Positions 54,011 through 63,958 of a stretch of DNA of 64,000 bases are shown piece by piece. The DNA lies in the NCBI GenBank assembly GCA_030527825.1, contig JAUNAC010000002.1, positions 124,001-188,000 on the forward strand. The letters are read 5' to 3'. The stretch's first letter is position 1. Every line of letters begins with the position of its first letter. The notes under the pieces are model-generated. The model did not search any database and was not told where the DNA came from. It was given only the letters and a program-made list of their open reading frames with translations. A program made the translations under genes and the position numbers. Origin of the DNA: Lautropia sp. (lineage in GTDB: Bacteria > Pseudomonadota > Gammaproteobacteria > Burkholderiales > Burkholderiaceae_E).

Positions 54011-56431
54011 ATGGCTGATCTACTTGCTCATCTGAATCCCCAGCAGCATGCCGCTGTGACCATTGCCCAGGGACATGCCCTGATTCTTGCCGGCGCTGGC
54101 AGCGGCAAGACCCGCGTGCTGACCACCCGCATTGCCTGGCTGGTGGGCACAGGCCAATGTTCTGCGGCGGAAATCATGGCAGTAACGTTTACCAACAAGG
54201 CCGCCCGGGAAATGTTGGCGCGATTGGGGGTCATGCTGGTCGGGGTCAGTGCACGTGCCATGTGGGTAGGCACATTTCACGGTCTGTGTAACCGCCTGTT
54301 GCGGGCGCACCACCGGGACGCCGGTCTGCCGGCCAGTTTCCAGATCATGGACAGTGCAGATCAGTTGGGTGCCATCAAGCGTCTGCTGCGTGGTCTGAAT
54401 GTGGATGACCAGCAGTTCCCACCGAAGCAGCTGCAGCATTTCATTAATGGCAACAAGGAGGCCGGGTTGCGGGCCGCCGATGTGGCAGTTCATGATACGC
54501 ACAGTCGGCGGATGGTGGATCTGTATGCGGCCTATGACGAGCAATGTCAGCGGGAAGGTGTGGTTGACTTTGCCGAGCTGCTTCTCCGTGCCTATGAGTT
54601 GCTGCAGCGCCATCAGCCGTTGCGACAGCATTATCAGCAGCGTTTCCGCCATATCCTGATCGACGAGTTTCAGGATACCAATGATCTGCAGTACAGGTGG
54701 CTGACATTGCTGGCGGGTGGCGGTGCCTCGCTGTTTGCGGTCGGTGACGATGACCAGTCGATTTATGCGTTCCGGGGGGCCAATATCGGCAACATGGCCG
54801 CTTTCGAGCGGGATTACGCCGGCCCGCAACTGATCCGGCTGGAGCAGAACTATCGCTCTCATGCGCATATCCTGGATGCTGCCAATCAGCTCATCCGCCA
54901 GAATACCCGTCGTCTGGGCAAGGAACTGTGGACTCAGGCGGGCGATGGTGAGCAGGTGCGGGTTGTGGCGGAGCTATCCGATCGCGACGAGGCGCAATGG
55001 CTGCTGGAAGAGATCCGCGCTCTGGTGAGCGATGGCCATCGGCGTTCCGAGATAGCGATTCTGTATCGCTCCAATGCGCAGTCGCGCATCCTGGAGCACA
55101 CGCTGTTTTCAGCCGGGGTGCCGTACAGAGTGTACGGGGGTTTGCGATTCTTCGAGCGCGCCGAAATCAAGCATGCGCTGGCTTATTTGCGCCTGATCGA
55201 GAACCCCGATGATGATGGGGCGTTTCTGCGGGTTGTCAATTTCCCGACACGGGGGATTGGCGCGAGAACGCTGGAGAGCCTGCAGGATACCGCCCGTGCG
55301 CATGGGACGAGTCTTTATCGGGCTGTGCCGTTGATGGGAGGCGCTGGCGGGGGACGGCTGCTGCAGTTTGTTGCCCTGCTGGAGCAGATGCGTCAGCGCG
55401 CCCGGGCCTTGCCTTTGTCGGAAAGCATCGATGATGTCGTGGCCCGCAGCGGATTGCTGGCACATTATGAGCAGGAACGCGAAGGACAGGAGCGTATCGA
55501 GAATCTGAAGGAGCTGGTCAACGCGGCGCTGGCGTTTCAGTCGGAGGGGCGTATGGATGCGAGTACGCCGGCCAGTGTAGGGTTGGCTGGAACGGCGGTG
55601 TCAGGTACGGCGCCTGACCGTGCAGGTACGCAGATATCGTCCGAGGGAGCCGTGCTGGCGGACGGGGTGGGTGATCAGGTGCAGGTTTCTCCTCTGGCTG
55701 CTTTTCTTGCGCATGCCTCACTGGAGTCGGGCGATGGCCAGGCCGAGGCAGGGACGGATGCCGTGCAGCTCATGACCGTACATGCGGCCAAGGGGCTGGA
55801 GTTCGAGACGGTGTTTGTGACCGGGCTTGAGGAGGGGCTGTTTCCCCACGAAAACGCGGCTGCCGACCCAGGCGGCCTGGAAGAGGAGCGGCGGCTGATG
55901 TACGTGGCCATGACACGTGCCCGTCGTCGTCTGTATCTGACACTGGCCCAGACCAGGATGCTGCACGGCCAGACGCGCTATCACATGGCCTCGCGCTTTC
56001 TGTCCGAACTGCCGGAGCGCTCCCTGAAGTGGTTGGGGGAAATGTCGGCATCCGCTCTGGGCGGTGGCCCTGCCCGGGAGCCGTCGGGTGCGGCAGGGGA
56101 AAGCTGGCGTGGTGGTGGGGCAGGTTTTCGCCAGAACGGGCCAAGACCGGGGCTGCGTCTGGATCATGCCCTGCATGAGCGAAACCGCCAGTCCGGCTGG
56201 AGCAGACCGGCCGATCCGGGGATTCCCGCCAGTGGGGACAGCAGTGGCAAGGCTCGTGCGGGCAGGGACAGCCGCTATCACATCGGCCAGTCGTTGCGTC
56301 ACGCCAGGTTTGGCGAAGGGGTCGTGACCGGCATCGAGGGCAACGGTGATGATGCCCGGATCCAGATCCGTTTCAAGGGGCACGGCGTGAAGTGGCTGGC
56401 GCTGTCGGTTGCCCGGCTGGAGCCGGTCTGA
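54011..56431 (+). CDS. uvrD: ATP-dependent DNA helicase UvrD/PcrA type
   Basis: 806 residues from the ATG giving MADLLAHLNPQQHAAV; a GTG six bases earlier is equally possible. SF1A motifs are AGAGSGKT (I), VTFTNKAAREM (Ia), DEFQDTN (II), GDDDQSIYAFRGA (III), EQNYRS (IV), TVHAAKGLEF (V) and YVAMTRARRRL (VI). It unwinds DNA in mismatch and nucleotide-excision repair. A low-complexity stretch of ~60 residues is inserted ahead of motif V, and a disordered tail precedes a Tudor-like C-terminus. Confidence 0.96.
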   Translation: MADLLAHLNPQQHAAVTIAQGHALILAGAGSGKTRVLTTRIAWLVGTGQCSAAEIMAVTFTNKAAREMLARLGVMLVGVSARAMWVGTFHGLCNRLLRAHHRDAGLPASFQIMDSADQLGAIKRLLRGLNVDDQQFPPKQLQHFINGNKEAGLRAADVAVHDTHSRRMVDLYAAYDEQCQREGVVDFAELLLRAYELLQRHQPLRQHYQQRFRHILIDEFQDTNDLQYRWLTLLAGGGASLFAVGDDDQSIYAFRGANIGNMAAFERDYAGPQLIRLEQNYRSHAHILDAANQLIRQNTRRLGKELWTQAGDGEQVRVVAELSDRDEAQWLLEEIRALVSDGHRRSEIAILYRSNAQSRILEHTLFSAGVPYRVYGGLRFFERAEIKHALAYLRLIENPDDDGAFLRVVNFPTRGIGARTLESLQDTARAHGTSLYRAVPLMGGAGGGRLLQFVALLEQMRQRARALPLSESIDDVVARSGLLAHYEQEREGQERIENLKELVNAALAFQSEGRMDASTPASVGLAGTAVSGTAPDRAGTQISSEGAVLADGVGDQVQVSPLAAFLAHASLESGDGQAEAGTDAVQLMTVHAAKGLEFETVFVTGLEEGLFPHENAAADPGGLEEERRLMYVAMTRARRRLYLTLAQTRMLHGQTRYHMASRFLSELPERSLKWLGEMSASALGGGPAREPSGAAGESWRGGGAGFRQNGPRPGLRLDHALHERNRQSGWSRPADPGIPASGDSSGKARAGRDSRYHIGQSLRHARFGEGVVTGIEGNGDDARIQIRFKGHGVKWLALSVARLEPV

Positions 56432-56516
56432 CTCATCGTGGCCGGGGCGTGATCGCTTGCCGTTCCATGGCGGCGCAGCCCTGAATCCGAGCGGTCGGGT
56501 GCGCAGCCTTGGGGGG

Positions 56517-57422
56517 TCAGTGGGGCAGGGCTCTGCCAGCCGACACTTCGACGGTGTCGAGATAACTGGCCCACAGTGAGCAGGTGATGATGGAAAAGAC
56601 CAGGGGAATGCTCAGCATAACGATGGGGGAGGCGAACGGCAGCGACGCCGATCCCCCCAGCAGAGCGTTGATCATCTGAAAGATCAGTGACACCCCGATC
56701 AGCAGGATCAGCAGGCAGCAGGCGTGACAGAGGAAGGCCAGGATGTTACGGCCCACGGCCACGGCACTGAAGACGACCGCTTTCAGCAGGGGCAGTCCAT
56801 GCAGGCCGGCAAAGATCGGCGCATACCACAGCAGCAGATAGCAGGGGATCGTGATGAGGAGCATGGATATCATGCTCCGGAAGACGGGCATGAACAGTTG
56901 TCTCATGGTGTCGGCATCCGGGGCACGGTCGGCCGGCAGCAGGTGGACGGCGTCCGCGAGGCTGGCCATGGCCGACTGGTAACCTGACAGCCAGGCGGCG
57001 CCGGCGTCAATGGCCAGGGTCAGCAGACCCAGCTGGATCACACTGATCAGCGCACGACGGTTGTGCCGGGCCCAGCCGAAAAATGTCGATGTGCTGAATA
57101 CCTGACGCAGCTTCCGGTTCCCGGCGACGGGCATGGCTGCTATGGGTCGGGTGGTTGCTGCGGGGGGAAAGTCCGGGGGGGCCAGCTGGCGCAGTATGGC
57201 AAGATAGCCGACCAGCAGCACGGCCATCAGCAGTTTGCTCAGCACCAGGCCGGCGAGGCCCAGCAGCCCGGACAGGTTGATCAGCGTCATGATTGCCAGC
57301 ATGAGCAGCAGCAATGGCAGGGGCGCTGTGCGCAGAATGCTGAAGCTGTGCCGCAGCCAGTGCCACCCATGGATGGCGGGTACGCGGTGCACCTGAATGC
57401 CGCTGGGAGATGGGGCGGCCAT
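56517..57422 (-). CDS. BPSS1780-type membrane protein
   Basis: 301 residues, six hydrophobic segments, starting with VHRVPAIHGWHWLRHSFSILR. The family is restricted to betaproteobacteria and lies beside thrB and polA, as here. Function is unknown. Three bases separate it from thrB, so co-transcription is very likely. Confidence 0.88.
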   Translation of the reverse strand: MAAPSPSGIQVHRVPAIHGWHWLRHSFSILRTAPLPLLLLMLAIMTLINLSGLLGLAGLVLSKLLMAVLLVGYLAILRQLAPPDFPPAATTRPIAAMPVAGNRKLRQVFSTSTFFGWARHNRRALISVIQLGLLTLAIDAGAAWLSGYQSAMASLADAVHLLPADRAPDADTMRQLFMPVFRSMISMLLITIPCYLLLWYAPIFAGLHGLPLLKAVVFSAVAVGRNILAFLCHACCLLILLIGVSLIFQMINALLGGSASLPFASPIVMLSIPLVFSIITCSLWASYLDTVEVSAGRALPH

Positions 57423-57425
57423 GCG

Positions 57426-58379
57426 TCAGATCATCTCGCTGGTCAGTGCCCGACGATCCCGCAGGATGCGTTCGAAGTGAGCGGGATCCTTGGGGGCGAG
57501 CACGCTCGCCTCCCGGGGAAGGAGCAGGTCGTACAGCCGGGAGAGCCAGAAACGCAGTGCAGCGGCGCGCAGCGCCATGGTCCAGCCTTGCCGCTCGACC
57601 GCCTGGAGATTGCGAATGCCGCGGTAACCGTCCAGCAGGGCACGGGTGCGGGCCGGATCAAGGCTGGCGTCGTCACCGGCCAGACACCAGTCGTTGCAGA
57701 CGACCGCCAGATCAAACAGCCAGGTTTCGTGGCAGGCAAAATAGAAGTCAATGACGCTGGGCTGTTCCGGCGTGCGGAAAAGCACGTTGTCCCGGAAGCA
57801 GTCGGCATGGACGGCCGAGGCGGGCAGGTTCTGCCAGTCAGGCTGGCTCATCCATTGCTGCTGGCTGGCCAGTTCATCCCTGGCCAGTGCGAGCTGTTCT
57901 GCTCCCAGCCTGTCCTGCAGCTCGTCAAGTGCGATAGGCCACCAGCGGTGACCGCGGACATTGGCCGGTGCCGGCCCGAAATCCGCCGCAGCCAGGTGCA
58001 TCCGGGCCAGCAGTCTGCCCATGGCCTGGCAGTGCTGGGGGGTCGTGTCGACCACGGGTTTGCCGGCAAGCCGTGTGACCAGGGTGGCGGGTTTGCCGTT
58101 GAGGAAACTGAACAGTCGCCCCTGGCGGTCTGCCAGCGGTGCGGGGCAGTCGATGCCACGCTGCGCGAGGTGCTGCATCAGCCTCAGGTGAAAGGGGAGC
58201 TGTTCCACGGGCAAACGTTCCACCAGGGTGAGCACCCAGCGGCCACGCGTGGTGTCGACAAAGTAGTTGGTGTTTTCGATGCCGGAAGCGATGGGCTCCA
58301 CGACCTGCAGATCGCCAGCGTCATACTGGGTCATCCAGTCCTGGAGCTGCTGATCGGAAACGACGGTAAATACGGCCAT
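57426..58379 (-). CDS. thrB: Homoserine kinase (aminoglycoside-phosphotransferase-like type)
   Basis: 317 residues from the ATG giving MAVFTVVSDQQLQDWM. SGIENTNYFVDTTRGRWVLTL near the start, SAVHADCFRDNVLF (catalytic loop) and VIDFYFACHETWLFDLAV are the kinase motifs of this group. It phosphorylates homoserine in threonine synthesis. Not homologous to GHMP-type ThrB of E. coli. Co-transcribed with the BPSS1780-type gene. Confidence 0.95.
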   Translation of the reverse strand: MAVFTVVSDQQLQDWMTQYDAGDLQVVEPIASGIENTNYFVDTTRGRWVLTLVERLPVEQLPFHLRLMQHLAQRGIDCPAPLADRQGRLFSFLNGKPATLVTRLAGKPVVDTTPQHCQAMGRLLARMHLAAADFGPAPANVRGHRWWPIALDELQDRLGAEQLALARDELASQQQWMSQPDWQNLPASAVHADCFRDNVLFRTPEQPSVIDFYFACHETWLFDLAVVCNDWCLAGDDASLDPARTRALLDGYRGIRNLQAVERQGWTMALRAAALRFWLSRLYDLLLPREASVLAPKDPAHFERILRDRRALTSEMI

Positions 58380-58464
58380 GGGGATCACGAAGCGATCTGG
58401 AGGATATCTGGATTCTAACCACAGTACCGGTGGCTGCCGGACTGTCATCCGGGGGCAACGTGTT

Positions 58465-59214
58465 TCAGAGCTGCAGATTCAGCTGGCGCTCGTCGCTGGT
58501 GGCGTAGAAGCCGCGTTGCTGATAGAAATCAAAGATGGCATTGACCACTTCGTCGGGGTCGTCAATGACGCGGATCAGTTCCATGTCCGATGCCGATACG
58601 GTACCGTGGGTCACCAGGACATCATTCATCCAGTCCAGCAGGCCCTTCCAGTAGCTGGCGCCCACCAGGATGACAGGGATGCGTCGACCCACGCGTGTCT
58701 GGATCAGGGTCAGCACTTCCATCAGTTCATCCAGCGTTCCCCAGCCGCCCGGGGCAGCGACGAAGGCGGCCGCGTATTTGGCAAATGCCACTTTGCGCGG
58801 AAAGAAATGCCGGAAATGCAGTGACACATCCTGATAGGGGTTGTCATGCTGCTCATTAGGCAATTCCATGTTGAGTCCGACCGAGGTGGACGCACCGGCG
58901 AAGGCTCCCTTGTTGGCCGCTTCCATCAGGCCAGGGCCTCCGCCCGAGATGACGGCAAAGCCGGCATCGGAGAGTTTGCGGGCCAGGGTCTCGGTTTCGC
59001 GGTACCAGGGATGCTCCGGTTTGATGCGTGCACTGCCAAAGATGGACACGGCCGGGCGAATGTCCGCCAGTGCCTCGGTTGCCTCGACGAACTCTGCGAT
59101 AATGCCCAGCACATGCCAGGACTCTCTCGCCTTGATGGCGGTGGCACGCTCGCTGGGCATCATTTTGCTCAGTCTGGGGGTGTTTGGACTTGCTTTTGGG
59201 GTGTTCTTGACCAT
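58465..59214 (-). CDS. LOG-family Rossmann-fold protein
   Basis: 249 residues from the ATG giving MVKNTPKASPN. ISGGGPGLMEAANKGAF and AAPGGWGTLDELMEVLTLIQ are the substrate-binding and PGGxGTxxE catalytic motifs of the LOG family, which cleaves nucleoside 5'-monophosphates such as cytokinin ribotides. Role in bacteria is mostly unknown. ATGs further in (MMPSERATAI) are alternative starts. Divergent from polA. Confidence 0.92.
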   Translation of the reverse strand: MVKNTPKASPNTPRLSKMMPSERATAIKARESWHVLGIIAEFVEATEALADIRPAVSIFGSARIKPEHPWYRETETLARKLSDAGFAVISGGGPGLMEAANKGAFAGASTSVGLNMELPNEQHDNPYQDVSLHFRHFFPRKVAFAKYAAAFVAAPGGWGTLDELMEVLTLIQTRVGRRIPVILVGASYWKGLLDWMNDVLVTHGTVSASDMELIRVIDDPDEVVNAIFDFYQQRGFYATSDERQLNLQL

Positions 59215-59360
59215 AGAAGTTCTGGTTCTTTCCTGTACCGGATGGGGCAGGCGCTGCCGGCGAGGGGTTGTCGATGGCTGTGAGCGTATCAAACTTCGAC
59301 GTGCTCGCAGACCTTTGACCCTGGGCAGGCCGTCGGCCCGTTCCTGATTGATCTTTCCCG

Positions 59361-62216
59361 ATGACCGATACACAGACCCTGCTGCTGGTCGATGGCTCCA
59401 GCTATCTGTTCCGTGCCTATCATGCCCTGCCGGACCTGCGCAACAAGGCGGGCGAGCCGACTGGTGCCATCCATGGGATGGTCGGCATGCTGCGTCGGCT
59501 GAGGGACGACACCCGGCTGCATGGCGGGGCCACGCTGGGGGCGGTCATCTTTGATGCCCCGGGCCGCACTTTCCGCGACGACCTGTATCCCGATTACAAG
59601 GCCAATCGGGACAAGACGCCCGAGGCGCTGGTTTCGCAGATTGCGCCCATCCATGCGCTGACCCAGGCGCTGGGCTGGCCCTTGCTGGTGGTGCCCGGAA
59701 TCGAAGCGGATGATGTGATCGGCACCCTGGCGACCCGGGCAGGCCAGGCTGGCATGCGCACCATCATTTCCACGGGTGACAAGGATCTGGCACAGCTGGT
59801 TGACGAGAGGACGCTGCTGGTCAACACCATGACCCGTGACGGGGTGCCTCCTGTGCTGATGGATGCGGCCGGCGTGCGGGAGAAATTTGGTGTCGAGCCC
59901 GGGCAGATCATTGATTTTCTGAGCCTGACGGGCGATGCAGTGGACAACGTGCCGGGGGTCGATAAAGTGGGGCCCAAGACGGCGGCCAAGTGGCTGAACG
60001 AATATGGTTCCCTGGACGGACTGCTGCAGCATGCCGAGGCGATCAAGGGCAAGGTGGGAGAGAATCTGCGGGCTGCGCGCGACTGGCTGCCCAGGGGGCG
60101 TGAGCTGGTCACTGTACTGCGGGATGCCGATTTGAGTGCCTGGGTTGGCGGTGTTGACACGCTGGTGCTTCGCCCCGAAGACGAACCGACCCTGCTCGGG
60201 CTGTTTGATCGCTGGGAGTTGCGCACGTTGGCCCGCAAGCTGGTCGCCGGGCAGCAGCGTCGCCAGGTCGGGGTGGATGGTGAAGGTGGCGAGGGGATGT
60301 CGACACCGCCCCGGGCGGATCTGCCCGGAGGTGGCCGCGATGTTCAACAGGCAGCGGGGCCGGGGGAGTTCCGGGCGGATGGCATTGTGCTGACGCCGCC
60401 GCCAGTGGGTACGTTACAGACCGAGATGGTCACGACCCGCGAAGCATTACAGGTTTGGCTGGATCGCGTGCAGGCGGCCGACCGGGTGGCCCTGGATACG
60501 GAAACCACGTCACTGGACGTGCGCCAGGCCCGTCTGGTGGGGATTTCGCTGGCCGTCAGCCCCTGGCAGGCATGCTATATCCCGGTTGGTCACCACTACG
60601 CCGGTGTGCCGGAGCAGCTGCCGCTGGAGGAGGTGCTGGCGGTGTTGACCCCCTGGCTGGAAGACGGGACGCCCCGGAAGGTGGGGCAGAACATCAAGTA
60701 CGACATGCACGTTCTGGCCAATTACGGTATCAGGCTGCGCGGGGTGGTTGCCGACACCATGCTGGAATCGTACGTGCTGGAGTCGCACCGTACTCATGGC
60801 ATGGATGCCCTGGCGGGACGGCACCTGTCACGCACGACCATCACTTATGAGGAAGTGGTGGGCAAGGGGGCCAAGGCGATCGGCTTTGATCAGGTGCCGC
60901 TGGATGTGGCTACCGGGTATGCGGCAGAGGATGCCGATGTGACCTTGCAGCTGCATGGGACCATGTGGCCGGCCATTGCGGCCTGCGATCCATTACGGCG
61001 TGTCTATTGCGATATCGAGATGCCTGCCATGCAGGTACTCTACGACATGGAGCGGCATGGGGTGCTGCTGGACTGCGAGCGGTTGCGGGCCCAGTCACGG
61101 ATGCTGGCCAAACAGATGCAGGATCTCGAAGCGCAGGCGCATGCGCTTGCCGGACAGCCCTTCAAGTTGGGGTCGACCAAGCAGCTGGGGGAAATCCTGT
61201 TTGAACAGCTGGGTTTGCCGGTCATCAAGAAGACCCCGGCGGGCAAGCCGTCCACGGATGAAAGCGTACTTGAAAAGCTGGCGCTGGACTATCCACTGCC
61301 GCAGGTGCTCCTGCAGTGGCGCAGCATGGCGAAACTGAAATCCACCTATACCGACAAGCTGCCGGAGATGGTCGATCCGCAGACGGGGCGGGTGCATACG
61401 ACGTATTCGCAGGCGACCGCCATCACCGGGCGGCTCTCTTCCAGCGACCCCAATTTGCAGAACATTCCGGTGCGCACACCCGAGGGGCGGCGGATCCGTG
61501 AAGCCTTCATTGCGCCGGAGGGGTACCGGATGATGTCTGCGGACTATTCCCAGATCGAGCTGCGCATCATGGCCCATATTTCCCAGGATGCGGGCCTGCT
61601 GAAGGCATTTGCGGCAGGCGAGGATGTGCATCGTGCTACGGCCGCCGAGGTTTTTGGCGTGTCGCTGGCGGAGGTGAACAGCGAGCAGCGCCGCTATGCC
61701 AAGGTCATCAATTTCGGCCTGATCTATGGCATGAGTGCCTTTGGGCTGGCTGCGAATCTGGGGATCGAGCGCGGGGCCGCCCAGAATTATATTGACCGCT
61801 ATTTTTCGCGTTATCCTGGTGTGGCTGCCTACATGGAGCGCACCCGTCGTCAAGCCCACGAACAGGGATATGTGGAGACGGTGTTTGGACGCCGGCTGTG
61901 GCTGCCGGACATTTCATCGTCCAATGTCGGGCGCCGGCAAATGGCCGAGCGGGCTGCCATCAACGCGCCGATGCAGGGCACCGCTGCCGATTTGATCAAG
62001 CTGGCCATGATCGACGTACATGCCTGGCTGCATGCCGAGGGGCTGGGTGCCCGGCTGGTGATGCAGGTGCATGATGAGCTGGTGCTGGAGGTTCCGCAGG
62101 CTGAGGTTGACTTGCTGAGGGAGGTGATTCCACAGCGTATGGCTGGCGTGGCATCACTGTCGGTGCCGTTGCTGGCCGAGGTGGGCGTGGGCGAAAACTG
62201 GGAGCAGGCGCATTAG
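59361..62216 (+). CDS. polA: DNA polymerase I
   Basis: 951 residues. The 5' nuclease occupies residues 1-300 (LLVDGSSYLFRAYHALP, EADDVIGTLA, STGDKDLAQLV). The 3'-5' exonuclease begins near 370 with ALDTETTSLD, so the proofreading acids are intact. The polymerase has TGRLSSSDPNLQNIPVR (A), ADYSQIELRIMAH, the O helix RRYAKVINFGLIYGMSAFGL and VMQVHDELVLEVP (C). It fills gaps and removes primers. The start overlaps no other gene. Confidence 0.98.
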   Translation: MTDTQTLLLVDGSSYLFRAYHALPDLRNKAGEPTGAIHGMVGMLRRLRDDTRLHGGATLGAVIFDAPGRTFRDDLYPDYKANRDKTPEALVSQIAPIHALTQALGWPLLVVPGIEADDVIGTLATRAGQAGMRTIISTGDKDLAQLVDERTLLVNTMTRDGVPPVLMDAAGVREKFGVEPGQIIDFLSLTGDAVDNVPGVDKVGPKTAAKWLNEYGSLDGLLQHAEAIKGKVGENLRAARDWLPRGRELVTVLRDADLSAWVGGVDTLVLRPEDEPTLLGLFDRWELRTLARKLVAGQQRRQVGVDGEGGEGMSTPPRADLPGGGRDVQQAAGPGEFRADGIVLTPPPVGTLQTEMVTTREALQVWLDRVQAADRVALDTETTSLDVRQARLVGISLAVSPWQACYIPVGHHYAGVPEQLPLEEVLAVLTPWLEDGTPRKVGQNIKYDMHVLANYGIRLRGVVADTMLESYVLESHRTHGMDALAGRHLSRTTITYEEVVGKGAKAIGFDQVPLDVATGYAAEDADVTLQLHGTMWPAIAACDPLRRVYCDIEMPAMQVLYDMERHGVLLDCERLRAQSRMLAKQMQDLEAQAHALAGQPFKLGSTKQLGEILFEQLGLPVIKKTPAGKPSTDESVLEKLALDYPLPQVLLQWRSMAKLKSTYTDKLPEMVDPQTGRVHTTYSQATAITGRLSSSDPNLQNIPVRTPEGRRIREAFIAPEGYRMMSADYSQIELRIMAHISQDAGLLKAFAAGEDVHRATAAEVFGVSLAEVNSEQRRYAKVINFGLIYGMSAFGLAANLGIERGAAQNYIDRYFSRYPGVAAYMERTRRQAHEQGYVETVFGRRLWLPDISSSNVGRRQMAERAAINAPMQGTAADLIKLAMIDVHAWLHAEGLGARLVMQVHDELVLEVPQAEVDLLREVIPQRMAGVASLSVPLLAEVGVGENWEQAH

Positions 62217-62310
62217 GTCTGTTGCGCAGGCGGGCGCCAGGGAAATATCGGAGAAAACCCGCAAATAGTCGGCTGGCCTCTGGATCGTGTGATAGAGTCT
62301 GCTGCACTGA

Positions 62311-62322
62311 TGTATATACAAG
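62311..62322. promoter_or_regulatory. HutC-like palindrome upstream of the YjiH-family gene
   Basis: TGTATATACA is a perfect 10-bp dyad, continued AG on the right. It equals the core of the CTTGTATATACAAG site bound by HutC (GntR family), the histidine-utilisation repressor; the left flank (GA) does not match. 58 bases before the next start codon. Confidence 0.35.
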
Positions 62323-62379
62323 TTGGAAGAAAACATCAGGCCATCTAGACTGGAAAGGACATGAAAGGGAGGAGGCGTC

Positions 62380-63840
62380 ATGTCAGAAGAACAGGGCAAG
62401 ACGGGACGTGAAGAGGAAGGATCCCGGGCTGACCATGGACAAATAGAAACGGCCGTGGTGGGCTACGATGTGCATGCAGAAGACGCAGATGCTGTCGAGG
62501 CGCTGATCGACAGTGCCGTCGGGGGGCAAGCGCCCCCCGCCTCGCCGGGCCTGTATGCACGATTCATTGGCTTCAGCCTGATCGGCATCATCCTGTTTTT
62601 CGTGCCGCTGGATATAGCCGGCAGAAGCAGTCTGCTGCTCGATCATGTGGCCTCCTTTCTGCAGACCCAGGCCCGGCCGCTGGTGGTGTGTGTGGCGCTG
62701 CTTTTCATGTTGTACGGGGCGTTGGTGCCCTGGCTGAAAGGCGATCGCCCGACGGGCGCCGCGAAATGGTTTCTGGTGTTGCGCGGCTTCGGACTGCTGA
62801 TTGGCATCCTGTACCTGCTGGGCTGGGGGCCGGCTGGGCTGTACCAGAAAGACATGCTGCCGTTTCTGTTCGAGAAACTGGTGCTGAATCTGACGGTCAT
62901 CGTGCCTCTGGGGGCGCTGGCGCTGGTCTTTCTCATTGAGTTCGGCCTGCTTGAGCTGATCGGGGTGCTGATGCAGCCCATCATGCGACCGGTCTGGCGC
63001 ACCCCAGGCAAGTCGGCCATTGATGCGGTGGCTTCCTTTGCGGGCAGCTACTCGGTGGGACTGCTGATTACGGAACGCATGTATCTGGAAAAGCACTACA
63101 GCCTGCGTGATGCAGCCATCATCGCCACCGGGTTTTCAACGGTTTCTGCCCCTTTTATGGTGGTGATCGCCAAAACGCTGGGGCTGATGCCGGTCTGGAA
63201 CCTGTATTTCTGGACGACGTTGCTGGTGACTTTCGTGGTCTCGGCCATCACCGCCTATCTGCCGCCGCTGGCGGGGATGCCATCGGACAGCAGGCCAGAG
63301 CCGGCGCTGCCTCCCGGGCAGAATCGTCTGCAGGCGGCCTGGCAGGCGGGCAAGACCCAGGTGGCAGCCACGCCGCCGCTGCTGACGGCGCTCAGAATTT
63401 CCTTTGTGGATGGGTTGCGGATGACGTCGGCCATCCTGCCCAGCATTCTGGCGGTGGGCTTGCTGGGGTTGGTGGCCGCCAAATACACGCCGCTGTTCGA
63501 TGTGATTGGTTTGCTGTTTTATCCGGTGGCCCGTTTGCTGGGCCTGGATCCTTCCATGCCGGTGGCCGGCGCCATGGCTTCCGGGCTGGCTGAAATGTTT
63601 CTGCCCGTGGTGCTGCTCAAGGGCTCCAGCGAGCTGGTGCGCTATGTGGCAGCCGTGGTGTCGGTCAGCAACGTCCTGTTTCTGTCAGCCTCCATTCCCT
63701 GCATGCTGGCGACCCGGATTCCGTTGCGGATGCGGGATCTGTTGATCGTCTGGTTCCTGCGGTGTGTGCTCAGCATGATCGGTGCGGCTTTGCTGGGAAA
63801 ATTTTTGCTGCAGATGGGATGGCTGACGCTGCCGGGCTGA
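62380..63840 (+). CDS. YjiH-family membrane protein (nucleoside-recognition/Gate domain)
   Basis: 486 residues. A polar, acidic N-terminus of ~55 residues is followed by about ten membrane segments with two Gate-like halves (AIDAVASFAGSYSVGLLITERMYLEKHYSLRDAAIIATGFSTVSAPFMVVIAK and a second around SGLAEMFLPVVLLKG). GGGAGGAGG precedes the ATG. It is likely a transporter; the substrate is unknown. The palindrome upstream hints at control by a HutC-like repressor. Confidence 0.85.
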   Translation: MSEEQGKTGREEEGSRADHGQIETAVVGYDVHAEDADAVEALIDSAVGGQAPPASPGLYARFIGFSLIGIILFFVPLDIAGRSSLLLDHVASFLQTQARPLVVCVALLFMLYGALVPWLKGDRPTGAAKWFLVLRGFGLLIGILYLLGWGPAGLYQKDMLPFLFEKLVLNLTVIVPLGALALVFLIEFGLLELIGVLMQPIMRPVWRTPGKSAIDAVASFAGSYSVGLLITERMYLEKHYSLRDAAIIATGFSTVSAPFMVVIAKTLGLMPVWNLYFWTTLLVTFVVSAITAYLPPLAGMPSDSRPEPALPPGQNRLQAAWQAGKTQVAATPPLLTALRISFVDGLRMTSAILPSILAVGLLGLVAAKYTPLFDVIGLLFYPVARLLGLDPSMPVAGAMASGLAEMFLPVVLLKGSSELVRYVAAVVSVSNVLFLSASIPCMLATRIPLRMRDLLIVWFLRCVLSMIGAALLGKFLLQMGWLTLPG

Positions 63841-63882
63841 GCTGCACGTACCCGGGTCTGTTCAGCGGAAAGAGGGTGGGGC

Positions 63883-63923
63883 GCTGGTAGGATGGTGCCA
63901 TTGCCGTGGAGGCTGGTAGGATG
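63883..63923 (+). repeat. Short direct repeat before the last gene
   Basis: GCTGGTAGGATG occurs at 63883-63894 and again at 63912-63923, 29 bases apart. Each contains TAGGAT, a possible -10. Could be a regulator site pair or chance. Confidence 0.3.
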
Positions 63924-63958
63924 AGCGGTTTGTATCCTCTTTCAGGGAGTGTGATGAT

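Noticed and set aside
61520-62216. Possible loss of proofreading in polA
   Set aside because: The DxE exonuclease residues in ALDTETTSLD and later acids are intact.
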